Shown piece by piece: positions 47,365 through 57,579 of a stretch of 64,000 bases of DNA. Below the pieces are notes generated by a model. It ran no database searches and was not told the DNA's origin. It worked only from the letters and a program-made list of their open reading frames with translations. The stretch's first letter is position 1; the number at the start of each line of letters is the position of its first letter. Source of the stretch: Tipula vernalis (taxonomy: Eukaryota; Arthropoda; Insecta; Diptera; Tipulidae); the NCBI GenBank assembly GCA_958295665.1, contig OY282560.1, positions 95,581,930 through 95,645,929 on the forward strand, written 5' to 3'. The position numbers and the translations under genes are program-made.

Positions 47365-50162
47365 TCTTGGTCAATAATAATATTCACTGTATTTCTTCTT
47401 TTACGGAGGAACAAATCAAAATGGCTTTAGTTGGAATTAATAGTAAAATGTCTATGGGCCCTGTTGGTATTCCCTCACTACTCTTAAATAATTGCGCCGA
47501 AGCCTTAAGTGGCCATTTAGCTCATTTATTTAATTACATTGCATATGGCTGACTATTTTATTAACCACTATTTATTAACCACATTGTTACAAAATCTATT
47601 GTCTTAGCACAAAATAAACTTTTTACCTCGCCATCTTCAGTTCCAGGCTTTTTTTCAATCCTGGCTCAATTTTCGGCCGCTTTTTGGTAGCAACTCTCAA
47701 AGCGGTCGCTATATCAAGAGTAGTCTTTGTACTAAGATTAAATTTTGTTTTGATTTTCAAGAAATCGGCTGTGGATATATTCGAAGCTGGTTCCTCTTCA
47801 TTTTTCTCGTGGGGATTTATGAATAATTTCATGGAGTTTCCTCCATGTGCCTGAGTAAGGGAGACCGTCGAATCTTTTTTGTTTACTTTGCCATCAATGT
47901 CATGTTGTTGAATTGCAATTTTACTGATTAATGTTGACGCCACTTGTTCCATTACTTTCTCCCCCATTGTATTTATATAATTGCATACATTATCAACTTG
48001 TGCAGTTTTGGTGAATTTATGAGGTGTTCCTCGTTTGGGATCGATCAAATATTTGGAACAACGTTTGATGCATTTCCCGTCAGCCGATTTTTTTTTTGTT
48101 AAGAAGTTCCATGGATATCACATTACTTCAAGCAATCTGGCACAAATAGCACTGACAGGGATTTTGAGTCCTAGATCTCGTAGTTAAACTTACACTCAAA
48201 AACTTAGAATAATCAGGTATAGCTCGACAGTCTTGGAGGGAATGATTCCTGGATCGGCACTGGGAAGTTATCGGTAGACGTTCCGTTTGCATCCGGCGCA
48301 AAGAACATTCGGCAGTCTTTCTTCACACAAGATATTGTCTACACGATCTTTCAGTAATTTTTTTAGATTCGATTGCAGCGAGGCTTCTATTTATTCTTTT
48401 TTAAGCACAATAAACAAATTTTACTCCGGTTCGCTTCGTGTGAAAGTGGGCGGGCAACTTTTGGAGGATTAAAAATTTTCGACATTATGGAAAACTGAAA
48501 TGAACTGATCGAGGAAGAAAAGTTTTCTGCTTTTCTTGTAACCTGCCTACTGCATTCTCTTCCTGAGACTTTTCATAAAACATAAGATATTTCACTTTTT
48601 CAGACCAAAAAATCATTTTTTTGGTTCCAATTTTCGAATTTTGGCGCGAAAATGAAAACTGGTCGGTGGATGATTTCAAAAAAACTTTTATCTTATTCAT
48701 TACACCTTAGGGAACATGCCATAAAAAAACAGAATGCAAGCACTTTTGGGTTGAGATGCGTTCAGACGAGCCGTGCTATATTATGTGTTATCCCTAAACT
48801 TTTTGAAAAACTGGTAAAGGATTGTATTTATCTTAATATTAAAAACTTAATTGTTCCCCAACAGCACGGTTTTTTTTCTGGTAGATCAACGACAACCAAT
48901 CTTGCGGTATTTGTTAATGATGCGATATGCTGTTTAGAAAAAGGTGCCCAAGTTGACACTATCAGATGTACAGATTTCAGTAAGGCCTTTGACAAAATTA
49001 ATCACAAATTATTAATTGATAAATTGATTAAACTGAATTCTAATTTTATTCCTATAAAATGGTTATCATCTTATTTGTCGCAAAGGTCTCAACTAGTACG
49101 TATTGGTCAAAATTATTCTGAGAAGTTTACAGTCTCATCTGGTGTTCCTCAGGGCAGTCATTTAGGTCCATTATTATTTATTCTATTTGTTAATGATATT
49201 GTTACATGTTTTAAGTTTTGTAAATGTCTGTTATATGCAGATGACCTTAAAATTTACGCTACTATCCGAAATGGCGCAGCCGTTTTATTGGTACAACATA
49301 CAGGACCTTAATCGGTTTAGTGATTGGACTACCGAAAATCGTTTAGCTCTCAATATCTCCAAATGTAAAACTATGTCATTTGCACGAATTAAGATATTAA
49401 TTGTAGCTCCGTACAGTTTACAAAATGTGAAAATAGATAGAGTTGCTCAGTTTATTGATTTAGGTGTTTTGTTTACAGGTAACCTAAGTTTTGCTAAACA
49501 TATAGAAATGATTGTAGCTAGAGCCGGCTCGATGCTTGGTTTCATAAAGAGACATGCTCGTCAATTTTTTGACCCATATACTCTCAAGACATTATATACT
49601 GCTTTTGTTAGGCCTATTTTGGAATACGCTGCAGTTATCTGGAGTTCTGGTTATAAAATCTTTATAGTGAACGTATTGAGCGGATTCAAATAAATTTCTT
49701 AATATTTGCCCTCCGAAGACTTCCAAGGTCAACTTCAGAATTTAGTTTACCTTCTTATGCCGGTCGTTGTACACTTTTCAACATTCGTAGTCTTGACTTC
49801 AGAAGAGAGATAATTCATGCAGTATTTGCTCGGGATGTAATTTGTGCTAAAATTAATTGCCCGGTATTGCTTGACTTATATTCATTTTACGTTCCTAAGA
49901 GAATTCTTCGTCCACGACAGTTAAGACTGAGTATTGCTTTTCATCGTACTAATTATGAAATTGATGAACCGGTCGGGCGTACGTCAAAATATTTTAACCA
50001 AAATATTAAACTAAAAATATACAGTACTTTTCGATTTTAACATTTCAAGGGATCTTTTTAAGAGTCGTATTCGAAATAATAATTTGTAACACTTTTTTAT
50101 ATACAAAATTATTGGTATTGTAACCTATGCTATTTGTTAATGCTGAATAAATAAATAAATAA
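47365..50162 (+). mobile_element. CR1/Jockey-group LINE B, split by an insertion
   Basis: It begins in the reverse transcriptase region at about 47390 (FTEEQIKMALVGINSKMSMG, LSGHLAHLFNYI) and is interrupted at about 47550. It resumes near 48780 with VIPKLFEKLVKDCIYLNIKN, QQHGFFSGRSTTTNLAVFVN, CTDFSKAFDKINHK, VSSGVPQGSHLGPLLFILFV and CLLYADDLKIY. After a frameshift near 49280 come RFSDWTTENRLALNISKCKT, DLGVLFTGNLSFAKHIEMIV and MLGFIKRHARQFFDPYTLKT. The C-terminal region runs on, with stops, to about 50085. The tail is AATAAATAAATAAATAATAC (50144-50162). ORF1 and the endonuclease are absent (5' truncation). It adjoins LINE A in the same orientation, probably inserted into it. Confidence 0.83.
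47620..48380 (-). pseudogene. Unrecognised Cys-rich coding relic
   Basis: Read on the minus strand from about 48380, the first block is NLKKLLKDRVDNILCEERLP followed by NVLCAGCKRNVYR. A damaged part around a CARLLEV segment follows. Then come KKSADGKCIKRCSKYL and an open run of 141 codons ending at 47623. That run includes YLIDPKRGTPHKFTKTAQ, VASTLISKIAIQQHD, VSLTQAHGGNSMKLFINPHE, ADFLKIKTKFNLSTKTTLDI and ATALRVATKKRPKIEPGLKK. The Cys pairs (C.GC, CIKRC) suggest a zinc-binding N-terminus. The coding-like composition and length make chance unlikely. I do not recognise the family. It lies inside LINE B, so it is probably part of another mobile element inserted there. Confidence 0.55.
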
Positions 50163-50289
50163 TACTATATATCATTATACTAATTGAACGACATGTCTGT
50201 TTGTTCATCGCGAATTTTTGTCTCAATCGTTACCCTCCTATTTGCGTACCTTCCGACTTTGCAACATTTCGAACAACTATTCTTGCCTG

Positions 50290-50900
50290 TATGGTATTAT
50301 GTACTGGTAATAAAAGCTCTGGCAGGACTGTCGCACACAAATAGTCCTATATTAAATTCTCTCACTTTTCCCAATTTGTGACACTTTTATTCCATGCTGA
50401 ACTAGTAATCCACATTCTTCCACAAATGCTCTTAAAAACTCGTTAACTGAATAAGGTTTTTCAAATTCAGAATAACACCCAATTAGAAATGCTGATTCTT
50501 TGTGGAAAATCATGGAAACTTCCAATTATAGGCCAAAGTACACGGTGAGAACTTTTAAAAAGCTGCAATCCATCTATACCAATGTCAAGTAGATACTATA
50601 ATCGTTTTTTTCCAACAGGAAATTAAAATAATTTGGTGTAACATAATTTTGAATTCCAAAATGAAAATATTCACCACGTGTAATTTTAATTACTGTAATT
50701 CTAGAAGTTTTGGTTTTTAGTAAATTTCCTTTCAGTGTTTTACTCCAGAATTTTTTAATGTTTTAAGCAAATTATCTAGTGTTTGTGTCCAATTTTAGAT
50801 CTAACAGATAAAATTTTTAATTTTTTTCTAATAACTGGATCTACATCACTGACATGATCACGGCTAGAATCAAAAAATGTCGTCATGGCTCTCAGAACGA
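50290..50900 (-). pseudogene. EnSpm/CACTA-like transposase-domain relic
   Basis: On the minus strand, from about 50720 downward, the relic reads TSRITVIKITRGEYFHFGIQ, then after a frame change DIGIDGLQLFKSSHRVLWPI followed by IGSFHD. Later pieces include NWVLF, EFLR-like and CDSPARAL-type segments near 50330. The order G.YFHFG, then NIDGLPLFKSS..WPIL, then a CD.PAR motif is what I remember from a family of animal transposase-domain proteins that I associate with EnSpm/CACTA. That link is uncertain. Stops and frameshifts are frequent. No termini were found. Confidence 0.45.
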
Positions 50901-52066
50901 TTTTCGTTATTTGCATTCACATTGGCCGCATCATTAACAGAAATATAAACATCGGAATTGCCCGCTAAATTGAGTTAATCACTACAAACATATTGACGTG
51001 ATCACTAAAAGTATGCCTAAGTTTAATACTTAGTTTTGAGATTACAGTTTATTAATATTTACTTAATAAAAAACTCTATTCACAAGAGAAATATTCGCAA
51101 TAACAAACTATATTCACAACGGAATTATTCAAATTAAAATTATTGTGTGTGTTAACTAAATCCAAAATGGACGATTATGGGAAAAACAAAAATGATTGTG
51201 TTCGATTTAACAAGCTGGATGTGGGAACGAGATGCAACTCCATTGTTTCAAAAATATATAGTTTTGTTTCACTCTATTTATAATTGTATACAAAAATATT
51301 TGGTTGCGTACAAAAATTCTTCGCATGTAATATTAACTAGTGAACTCACGTTTGCTGTGTAACATTTGCTGGGAAGGAACTTAGCCGTTTCTTAACCGAT
51401 TATGAAATCCTTTAAAAAATTTTGAATAAAGGAGAATTTTCTGCTCTTTCTATTATTATATTCTGGAAAAAGGAGGAAAATTCCATAAAAATATTTTGGA
51501 AAAGACAATTTACTGCTCTTTTCTAGTAACTTATTATGGAAAAATGGGAAATATTCTGGAAAAGGAGGACATTTCTGAGAAAAGAAATAGCCAAATTACC
51601 TCACTAATTTCTAAATTCTAGAACTTTAAATAAAAATAATTTTACTAACTGTAAAATTTCATCATTAAAGGTTAGCAAATAGCCAAGATAACCGTCCATG
51701 ACCATGATCATCATCACGATAACCACCACTAACATCATTACCATCTTCATGATAATCTCTACCACAACAATCATCATCACCATCATCATCTCAATCTCCA
51801 TATTCATCACCATATGACCATGACCAGCCGAGACAATTTGAGTTAGTGATACTGCTTTTAGTACACATTTACCTCAATTGGCGTACCAGATCTCTAGAAG
51901 TAAAAACGGTTTGATGGATACAAATAACGGTTTGGAGGGTTAAAAACGCTGGCTGTTAGGTGCAAAAGAAAAAGTTAAATGTCAATTATTTTTGATTGTT
52001 TTTCTTTCGTAAAATAAAAATAAAATTGATTTTGTTTGCTATGAGTACACATCTATGTATTGGGTG
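50901..52066. other. Spacer with repeat copies
   Basis: Contains a copy of the GGCCAATTA/GAAGGAACT repeat at about 51370-51480 (GAAGGAACTTAGCCGTTTCT, GGAGAATTTTCTGCTCTTTC) and a CATCAC/ATCATC-rich patch at about 51695-51825. The antisense frame at 51604-51813 is that patch translated (Met/Val-rich) and is not a gene. Confidence 0.5.
51695..51825 (+). repeat. ATC/ACC-rich simple-sequence patch
   Basis: Imperfect trinucleotide repeats such as CATGATCATCATCACGATAA and CATCATCACCATCATCATCT. Confidence 0.8.
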
Positions 52067-52365
52067 TACAAATAAGTTATGAGGGATTTACAAAAGATGA
52101 CTTAACAAGAATTAAATCGCATCGGACCATCTTGTAACTAACTCAGGTTAAAGCGTCATCACTTCCCTTTAAAAATCAGTATGTGTCATTTCGCTGAAGT
52201 GTAAACAACATATTTTTTTTATGCTCTAACCATGTCAACCTTGTGCCAACAAAACACAATTTCGGGAAGCGCTGTATTTTTGTTTTAATTTGAAGAAAAG
52301 TGCAGCTGATGGACATCGTTTGCTGTGTGAAGCGTTTTAAAAGTGGCGATTTTCGGCCCCAAATG
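52067..52365 (+). pseudogene. 5' end of a second mariner
   Basis: Starts with a mariner-type terminus, GGGTGTACAAATAAGTTATG. From about 52232 it shows a frame-broken transposase start resembling MSTLVPTKHNFREA, NLKKSAADGHRLLCEA and KSGDF, parallel to the N-terminus of the mariner at 6902. It is cut off at about 52365, where a BEL/Pao relic begins on the other strand. The terminus differs from the first mariner, so it is a separate family. Confidence 0.65.
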
Positions 52366-53060
52366 TTTAAATCATCACTGGATTTTTCTCTTTCTCACAT
52401 GCTTCCTGAATCTCAATACAATCGAAAATAACTCTTCTTGAACTATAGGCCATACTATTAACAGATCATTCAACTAATACTGAGAAGAAGATTTTCCTGA
52501 AGCATCAAAACACCTCTACATTTACTTGTGGAACTTCTAGGGCGCAATACAGCCAAAAGAGGTATGAAATAACCCGATCCATCGGCTACCTCAGACCAAA
52601 GCTTCATATGTTCCATCGATACATTGCTTTTTCAATTCGACATCCTTATTTAATTTTTCCTCTAACATCTTGATTCTATGAAGAGCCATATTAGAAGAAT
52701 TACCCAATGAGCTACTATCCATTTTAAAACACAATTCTACGATAAATGTATCTAATCCAGTATTCGTTGTTTTCTATTCTGATGATAAAAAGAATTTTGC
52801 GATATCTAACCCATCATCAGAAAAATCGATCTTATCAATAATTTCTTTGGCTTTTTCAGCAAGAAACATATCTAAATACCATATTTTTAAAATTTTGGTG
52901 ATTATTTATAACAATTTTTTCAAAAGAATTGCGAAATCTTCACCAATCATCTAATTTTCTTAAAAAGAAAGAATTTTCTGTCCACCACGCTAAACAATTC
53001 CAAGTCAAAAGTGGATCCACAATATTCATCAGCAAATAAATTATATGTTTTACCTTTGCG
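52366..53060 (-). pseudogene. BEL/Pao retrotransposon pol relic
   Basis: Reading the minus strand: MNIVDPLLTWNCLAWWTENS near 53050, weak sequence, then from 52730 MDSSSLGNSSNMALHRIKML and EEKLNKDVELKKQCIDGTYE. After frame changes come GYFIPLLAVLRP-like, KCRGVFDASGKSSSQ, a VQEELFSIVLRFRKH segment and then the junction. The run of blocks from the ALHRIK helix to VFDASGK and VQEELFSIVLRFR is characteristic of the reverse transcriptase start in BEL/Pao elements. Many stops and shifts are present. Gag, protease and integrase were not found. Confidence 0.65.
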
Positions 53061-53179
53061 GTTCACTGGGTTTCATTCAATCAAGTAGTCCGAAACCACG
53101 AAACATTCAACTGAACGCAACCGAAGAAAAAACAAATAAACTCATTTCATTTTGTGAAGCCAACGGGCTTCACAATCTT

Positions 53180-54795
53180 TGATCAGACGATCAGCTGCTC
53201 TGGTTTTTATAGCAAAATATGCCACTAGGGTTGTGCTGAAGTGGACAGTATGTTATATAACCAAGCGCGGAAATGCTCAAAGATTATATGGTTCTGTTGT
53301 GACTGCAGTGATCTTATGAAGAAACAATCATTCCTTAAGGTAATGAGGGGCTGCAATTTTAGTGCCAATAATGCTCAGCAGCCCTTTATTGAGAAACTGC
53401 TTGATGAGATTACCTGTCTCAAACAACTACTTGGCATGATCCTAGATCGTCTACCTGAGTTATCATCCACGATTACCACATCGTTTATGCCTTTAAGTTA
53501 TCCTGCAAGAGCAAGAAAACAACTCAGCTTCTCTGATTACATCCGATAAAAGCATAAAAGGTATACCTAGTTCTGAATTTTCTGCTGTTATGCCTATTAG
53601 TTCTGCGGTCATACAACCAGCCATGCCAAATCCTCCGGCCTCTACTGGAATCTTTGTGGTGACTTCGTCCTCAGGGAGGACGGACAGGATTTTATCGTTC
53701 TCTCGGATGCGCTTGCCAATATTCCAGCAATATTTTTTTAAATAACATTGGTGTTGATAGAGTTGAGTTCATGTTCGACTTAGGCATAAACTTTTCTTGT
53801 GATCTAACTTTTACTAAACACATTGTATCATTACAAATGATTACATTATGCTAGGTTTCATTAAGCGCAATTGTAAAGACTTTTGCGACCCGCTCACACT
53901 GAGACCTCTGTATATATCCTTTGTTCGTTCAGTACTAGAATACGCTTCTCAGATCTGGTCCCCATTTTATAAGTGCCATTCAGATAGGATTGCGAGTGTT
54001 CAGAAGCAATTTGTTTTGTACGCCCTTCGTGGATTACCCACTGAGCGAGTTCATCAATATATTCTCCCACCTTTGAATGATCGTTGTAATTTATTAAAAC
54101 TACAACGTTTGGATCACCGACGAGACGTTGCATCTGCTATCTTCGTTCACGATGTTCTGACTTACCGAATAAATTACGACGAATTACTTACTCGTTTCAA
54201 TATCTACGCTCCCATATGCTGTTTGCGTCGAAATACATGCCGTGTATTCTAATTTTCATAGAGTTCGAACTAACATTCCTACTAAAACACGTGCACCCAA
54301 TTTGCGAATGTAAGGATAAAGTGGTGGTGGGGCGGCCTCAAAAAGAAAATTTACGCCATCCCACAAATTAAACGATAAATGTCTGTACGCGTTATAGTTT
54401 GGTGATTGTTTTCAATGGGGCAGGTGCTTTGTTCGGAGTTTGAGTTGTCTTGGTGCATTACGAAATTGTCCAGTATAAATTTTCGAAATTTATAAATTTC
54501 TACGTATTTCTATTATATAGATACTTTATTCTTTATTGTTATAAAAATTGAACAAGTATAAAATAGAAAAAATGCGTAATTTAACAAAAAACGAATACTA
54601 AAAATCTACATTTACCTTAGTAAATGATTTACCCGAAAATTCGACCGCAGCGCATTACGTAAAGGTAATTTTTATATTTTTATATTATTTTTATGTAAAT
54701 CTGTTACACACATATAAATGAATTAAACCTGTTGGGCTTGTTTAAAGCGATCTTGTTGTCGTGGAAGCTTGAAAAATAAATAGATAAATAAATTG
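53180..54795 (+). mobile_element. CR1-like LINE D, internally deleted
   Basis: The left part (53241-53549) is an open ORF1 start with Cys pairs (MLYNQARKCSKIIWFCCDCS) and a helical stretch (FIEKLLDEITCLKQLLGMIL), like the PHD-like ORF1 N-terminus of some CR1/Jockey elements. After about 53740 the sequence jumps to the end of ORF2: VDRVEFMFDLGINFSCDLTF, MLGFIKRNCKDFCDPLTLRP, LEYASQIWSPFYKCHSDRIA and SVQKQFVLYALRGLP. Endonuclease and reverse transcriptase are missing. The tail is AAATAAATAGATAAATAAAT at 54775-54795. The C-terminal part is similar to LINE B, so they are related families. Confidence 0.75.
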
Positions 54796-55375
54796 AAATG
54801 TAGATTTTTAATTGTTAGACATAGCGATATGCTTCCTGTTATGAACCAAACATTTCAAACTCTCGCATTGATTTCTATTTTTAAGTATTGAGTTCAATGT
54901 TAGGTATAGGGTTTGATTTAGAAAACTTTAAAATTCAGACACATAGGTATGAATCTAATACTGAAGTATTGTTGAGTCATATTGGTGAGATTGTCTGAAT
55001 TCATTCATTATTTTTTTTTCCTATCCCCATTCTTGTCCTCAGGTAGTCGAAGATTTGCTAAGGTATGACATTCTGCTATTCACATCATCCTCCTTTAAAA
55101 TAACATTAATTTTGTATCCAAATTTGTTTCATTTGGTAGAATATTATTATCAGTAGATTTATATTTTTTTTTTTTCTCGGTGTTTGTGATTTAGATCGAA
55201 GTTTCTTAAATAAATTAAATAATTTTAAGACGTTTAGGTATTATTATTATTTTTAGGTATTATTATTATTTTTTTTTTCTTTCACTAATTTGAACTATAC
55301 TTACTTACAATTTATTTTTGAATAAACACTACCCTAATTTATACACTGACAAACATAGACATTAACATATTTACC
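54796..55375. other. Leader region before gag
   Basis: AT-rich, with a duplicated TTAGGTATTATTATTATTTT near 55230-55270. I could not find a matching copy downstream of the protease, so no LTR can be assigned, and no convincing primer-binding site was seen. Confidence 0.4.
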
Positions 55376-57163
55376 ATGATTGACCCAAATTTTTTGGAAT
55401 CCGATGAATTCCTGGTAGAGTGTGAAGTTCGTAATATTAAAGGGCCACTTCAAAAAGCACTTAAAGAACTTCAAGGAGCTCTTATTGATGAGTCAAACCA
55501 TTTAGATGAAATTCAACTTGCTGCTCATTCAAAGGCACAGAAAAATCCGCGTCAGGAATTAACCAAATGCTCCGATAAACTAACAAACATTCAGGCATCT
55601 TTTGAGAGCATAATTTCACTGGAAGATTCTAAACGAGCGAGTGAGTTATCTATTATGTATTCAAGGATCTTGCACATTGAGGGAAGATTACAACGTATAA
55701 GTACATCAAAGAGTGTTGGACAGCGAGCATTAAAACTTTTGGAGCTTTCAGGTAAACTTCTTGCAATAGTTGACGAGTTTAAAAATCCAGAGGTTGATTT
55801 GGAGAAATCCATTAAATTAATTCAAGAAATTAATTTGAAAGAAGCCACCGAGAACTTCGGGGAAGAGGAGACAATTATTAAAACTGACGAGCAAAATCGC
55901 ACTTCACAAACAAAAATACCCATTAGCAGTACGAATGTTCAACCAGCTAGTTCTCCTACGAATATATTACCACCTTGGTCTGAAATGGAAAACGACTTGT
56001 CGATGGTGTTAGAAGAATTGTCCAAGAGAGTTAAGCAAATGCCACATGTACCCGAATTATCGAGAGAAACTCAGCAAAAATTTGAAGATATTAATAATAG
56101 CCTAATGACGAAGAATCAAAATCTAAATCCAGGCGAGACAGCAAAAACATTTTTTTCAAATAATTGTTCATCAAATGCGGAAAAGGTAGTACCCATAGCA
56201 GTGCACAAATGGAACATACAGTTTGATGGATCACCGACTGGAGTCAATATTGAACGATTTATCTTCAGAGTTGAACATCTGGCAAATTCCCATAATATTA
56301 ACGTTGGTCGTCTTGTGCATGACTTAGGGTTTTTACTGAAAGGAGTCGCGCGTGAATTTTATTGGCAATATTTAGAAAGTGAAAAAGATGTGACCTGGAT
56401 ACAACTGCGAGAAGCTCTCATAGACCGCTTTAAAGATAGGCGTACTGACACCGACATCCGTGGAGAGTTAGATGGACGAAAACAAAGAGCACCAAAAGAA
56501 ACCTTCGTGGAATTTTATAATGAAATGATGGCGTTGGCAATGGCCTTACACACACCCATTCCCGATTCAGAATTCAAAAATATACTTCTCCAAAATATGC
56601 GCCCTGGTTTACAACTCATACTTGCTGGGGAGTCATTTTCGACGATTCCAAAATTAGTCAGTCGCTGTATCGCAACTGAGGATTCATGGCGACGTTTGAA
56701 TTATATTCCTGAACAAGGCGTACAACAAAGACGGAATATAAATGAACTGGGTTGTGAGAATATTCACGAAAGCTCGAATGAGAGATATCCAACTGTTTCG
56801 TCTATACAGTCATCTCCTAACACTTTTAAAACTAATAGCCTGCCACGAACTCCTTCGCAACCGTCAAATCAATTAAGACGTAACAGATTTTCAAGTGATT
56901 CTGTATGTTGGAATTGTGAAATTATAGGACACGCATTTAAGGATTGCCCGTTGCCAATAGAGCGCGTGTTTTGTTTTGGATGCGGCTATCCAAATGTTTT
57001 AAAACCTCATTGCGCCAAATGTACTCCGGGAAAGTCCAATCCGGAAATGAGATCCGGAGTCCCTCATTTCGGCAAAATATTGAATCGAGTCTCCGAAGTA
57101 CAAACAACAGAGAGTGCTTGCAATACTCAACCGGAATTGAATGCTCTACATCAAGAGAAGTAG
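55376..57163 (+). CDS. Gypsy-type retrotransposon Gag, long open frame
   Basis: This is a 595-residue Gag-like protein that in intact elements forms the virus-like particle and binds genomic RNA. The N-terminal about 280 residues are helical, rich in Glu/Lys/Leu and partly coiled coil. A retrotransposon capsid domain spans about residues 285-450 (VHKWNIQFDGSPTGVNIERF, WQYLESEKDVTWIQLREALI, RFKDRRTDTDIRGELDGRKQ). A Ser/Asn/Pro-rich linker follows. A CCHC zinc knuckle CWNCEIIGHAFKDC (CX2CX4HX4C) lies at about 511, and a second atypical Cys/His cluster CFGCGYPNVLKPHCAKC at about 533. There are no stops. The protease frame overlaps in the -1 frame. The polymerase is absent downstream. A domesticated Gag is possible but nothing here demands it. 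Confidence 0.85.
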   Translation: MIDPNFLESDEFLVECEVRNIKGPLQKALKELQGALIDESNHLDEIQLAAHSKAQKNPRQELTKCSDKLTNIQASFESIISLEDSKRASELSIMYSRILHIEGRLQRISTSKSVGQRALKLLELSGKLLAIVDEFKNPEVDLEKSIKLIQEINLKEATENFGEEETIIKTDEQNRTSQTKIPISSTNVQPASSPTNILPPWSEMENDLSMVLEELSKRVKQMPHVPELSRETQQKFEDINNSLMTKNQNLNPGETAKTFFSNNCSSNAEKVVPIAVHKWNIQFDGSPTGVNIERFIFRVEHLANSHNINVGRLVHDLGFLLKGVAREFYWQYLESEKDVTWIQLREALIDRFKDRRTDTDIRGELDGRKQRAPKETFVEFYNEMMALAMALHTPIPDSEFKNILLQNMRPGLQLILAGESFSTIPKLVSRCIATEDSWRRLNYIPEQGVQQRRNINELGCENIHESSNERYPTVSSIQSSPNTFKTNSLPRTPSQPSNQLRRNRFSSDSVCWNCEIIGHAFKDCPLPIERVFCFGCGYPNVLKPHCAKCTPGKSNPEMRSGVPHFGKILNRVSEVQTTESACNTQPELNALHQEK

Positions 57164-57579
57164 GTCAGACTTTCGCTTATAATACAGTTTCCAATTCTCA
57201 ATTATCTAATTCAATCAATAATAAATCTCTTCCTACAAATAGGTTGGACTCTGCACCAAATACACCAGAACAAAAGGTTCAGTCAAATCCTATTTCAATA
57301 TCGAAAAAAATTGCTCGTTCTATTAAATATTTTAAAAACCGGCGTCAATTGCGCGCTAAAATATCGGCATCAATTATTAACACACCGTCAGATGTCACAC
57401 CATATGCAGAGGTAGAAATTTGCGGCGTCCCATTTTGCGGATTGCTCGATAGTGGAGCAACTGTGAGCATCCTTGGTGCAGATGCTGACAAATTTATTAA
57501 TACAACAAAAGCTCGAGTTCATTCGTTCGATTTATTGTTATTAATTTACAGTTATGAGAAGCTAGTAGCTTTAAATTAG
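57164..57579 (+). pseudogene. Retroelement aspartic protease, polymerase missing
   Basis: Open in the frame -1 to gag (open from 56944; coordinates here start after the gag stop). It carries a basic KNRRQLRAKISASI stretch, then TPYAEVEICGVPFCGLLDSG with the active-site LLDSGATVSILG of retropepsin-like proteases, and ends at the TAG at 57577-57579. This would be made by -1 frameshifting; a TTTAAAA heptamer in the correct register is at 56998-57004, but its use is only a guess. The frame ends about 30 codons after the active site, and no reverse transcriptase follows, so the element is truncated here. The second half of the protease is lost. Confidence 0.75.

Noticed and set aside
51604..51813. 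Antisense Met/Val-rich frame of 69 codons
   Set aside because: It is a direct translation of an ATC/ACC simple-sequence patch.
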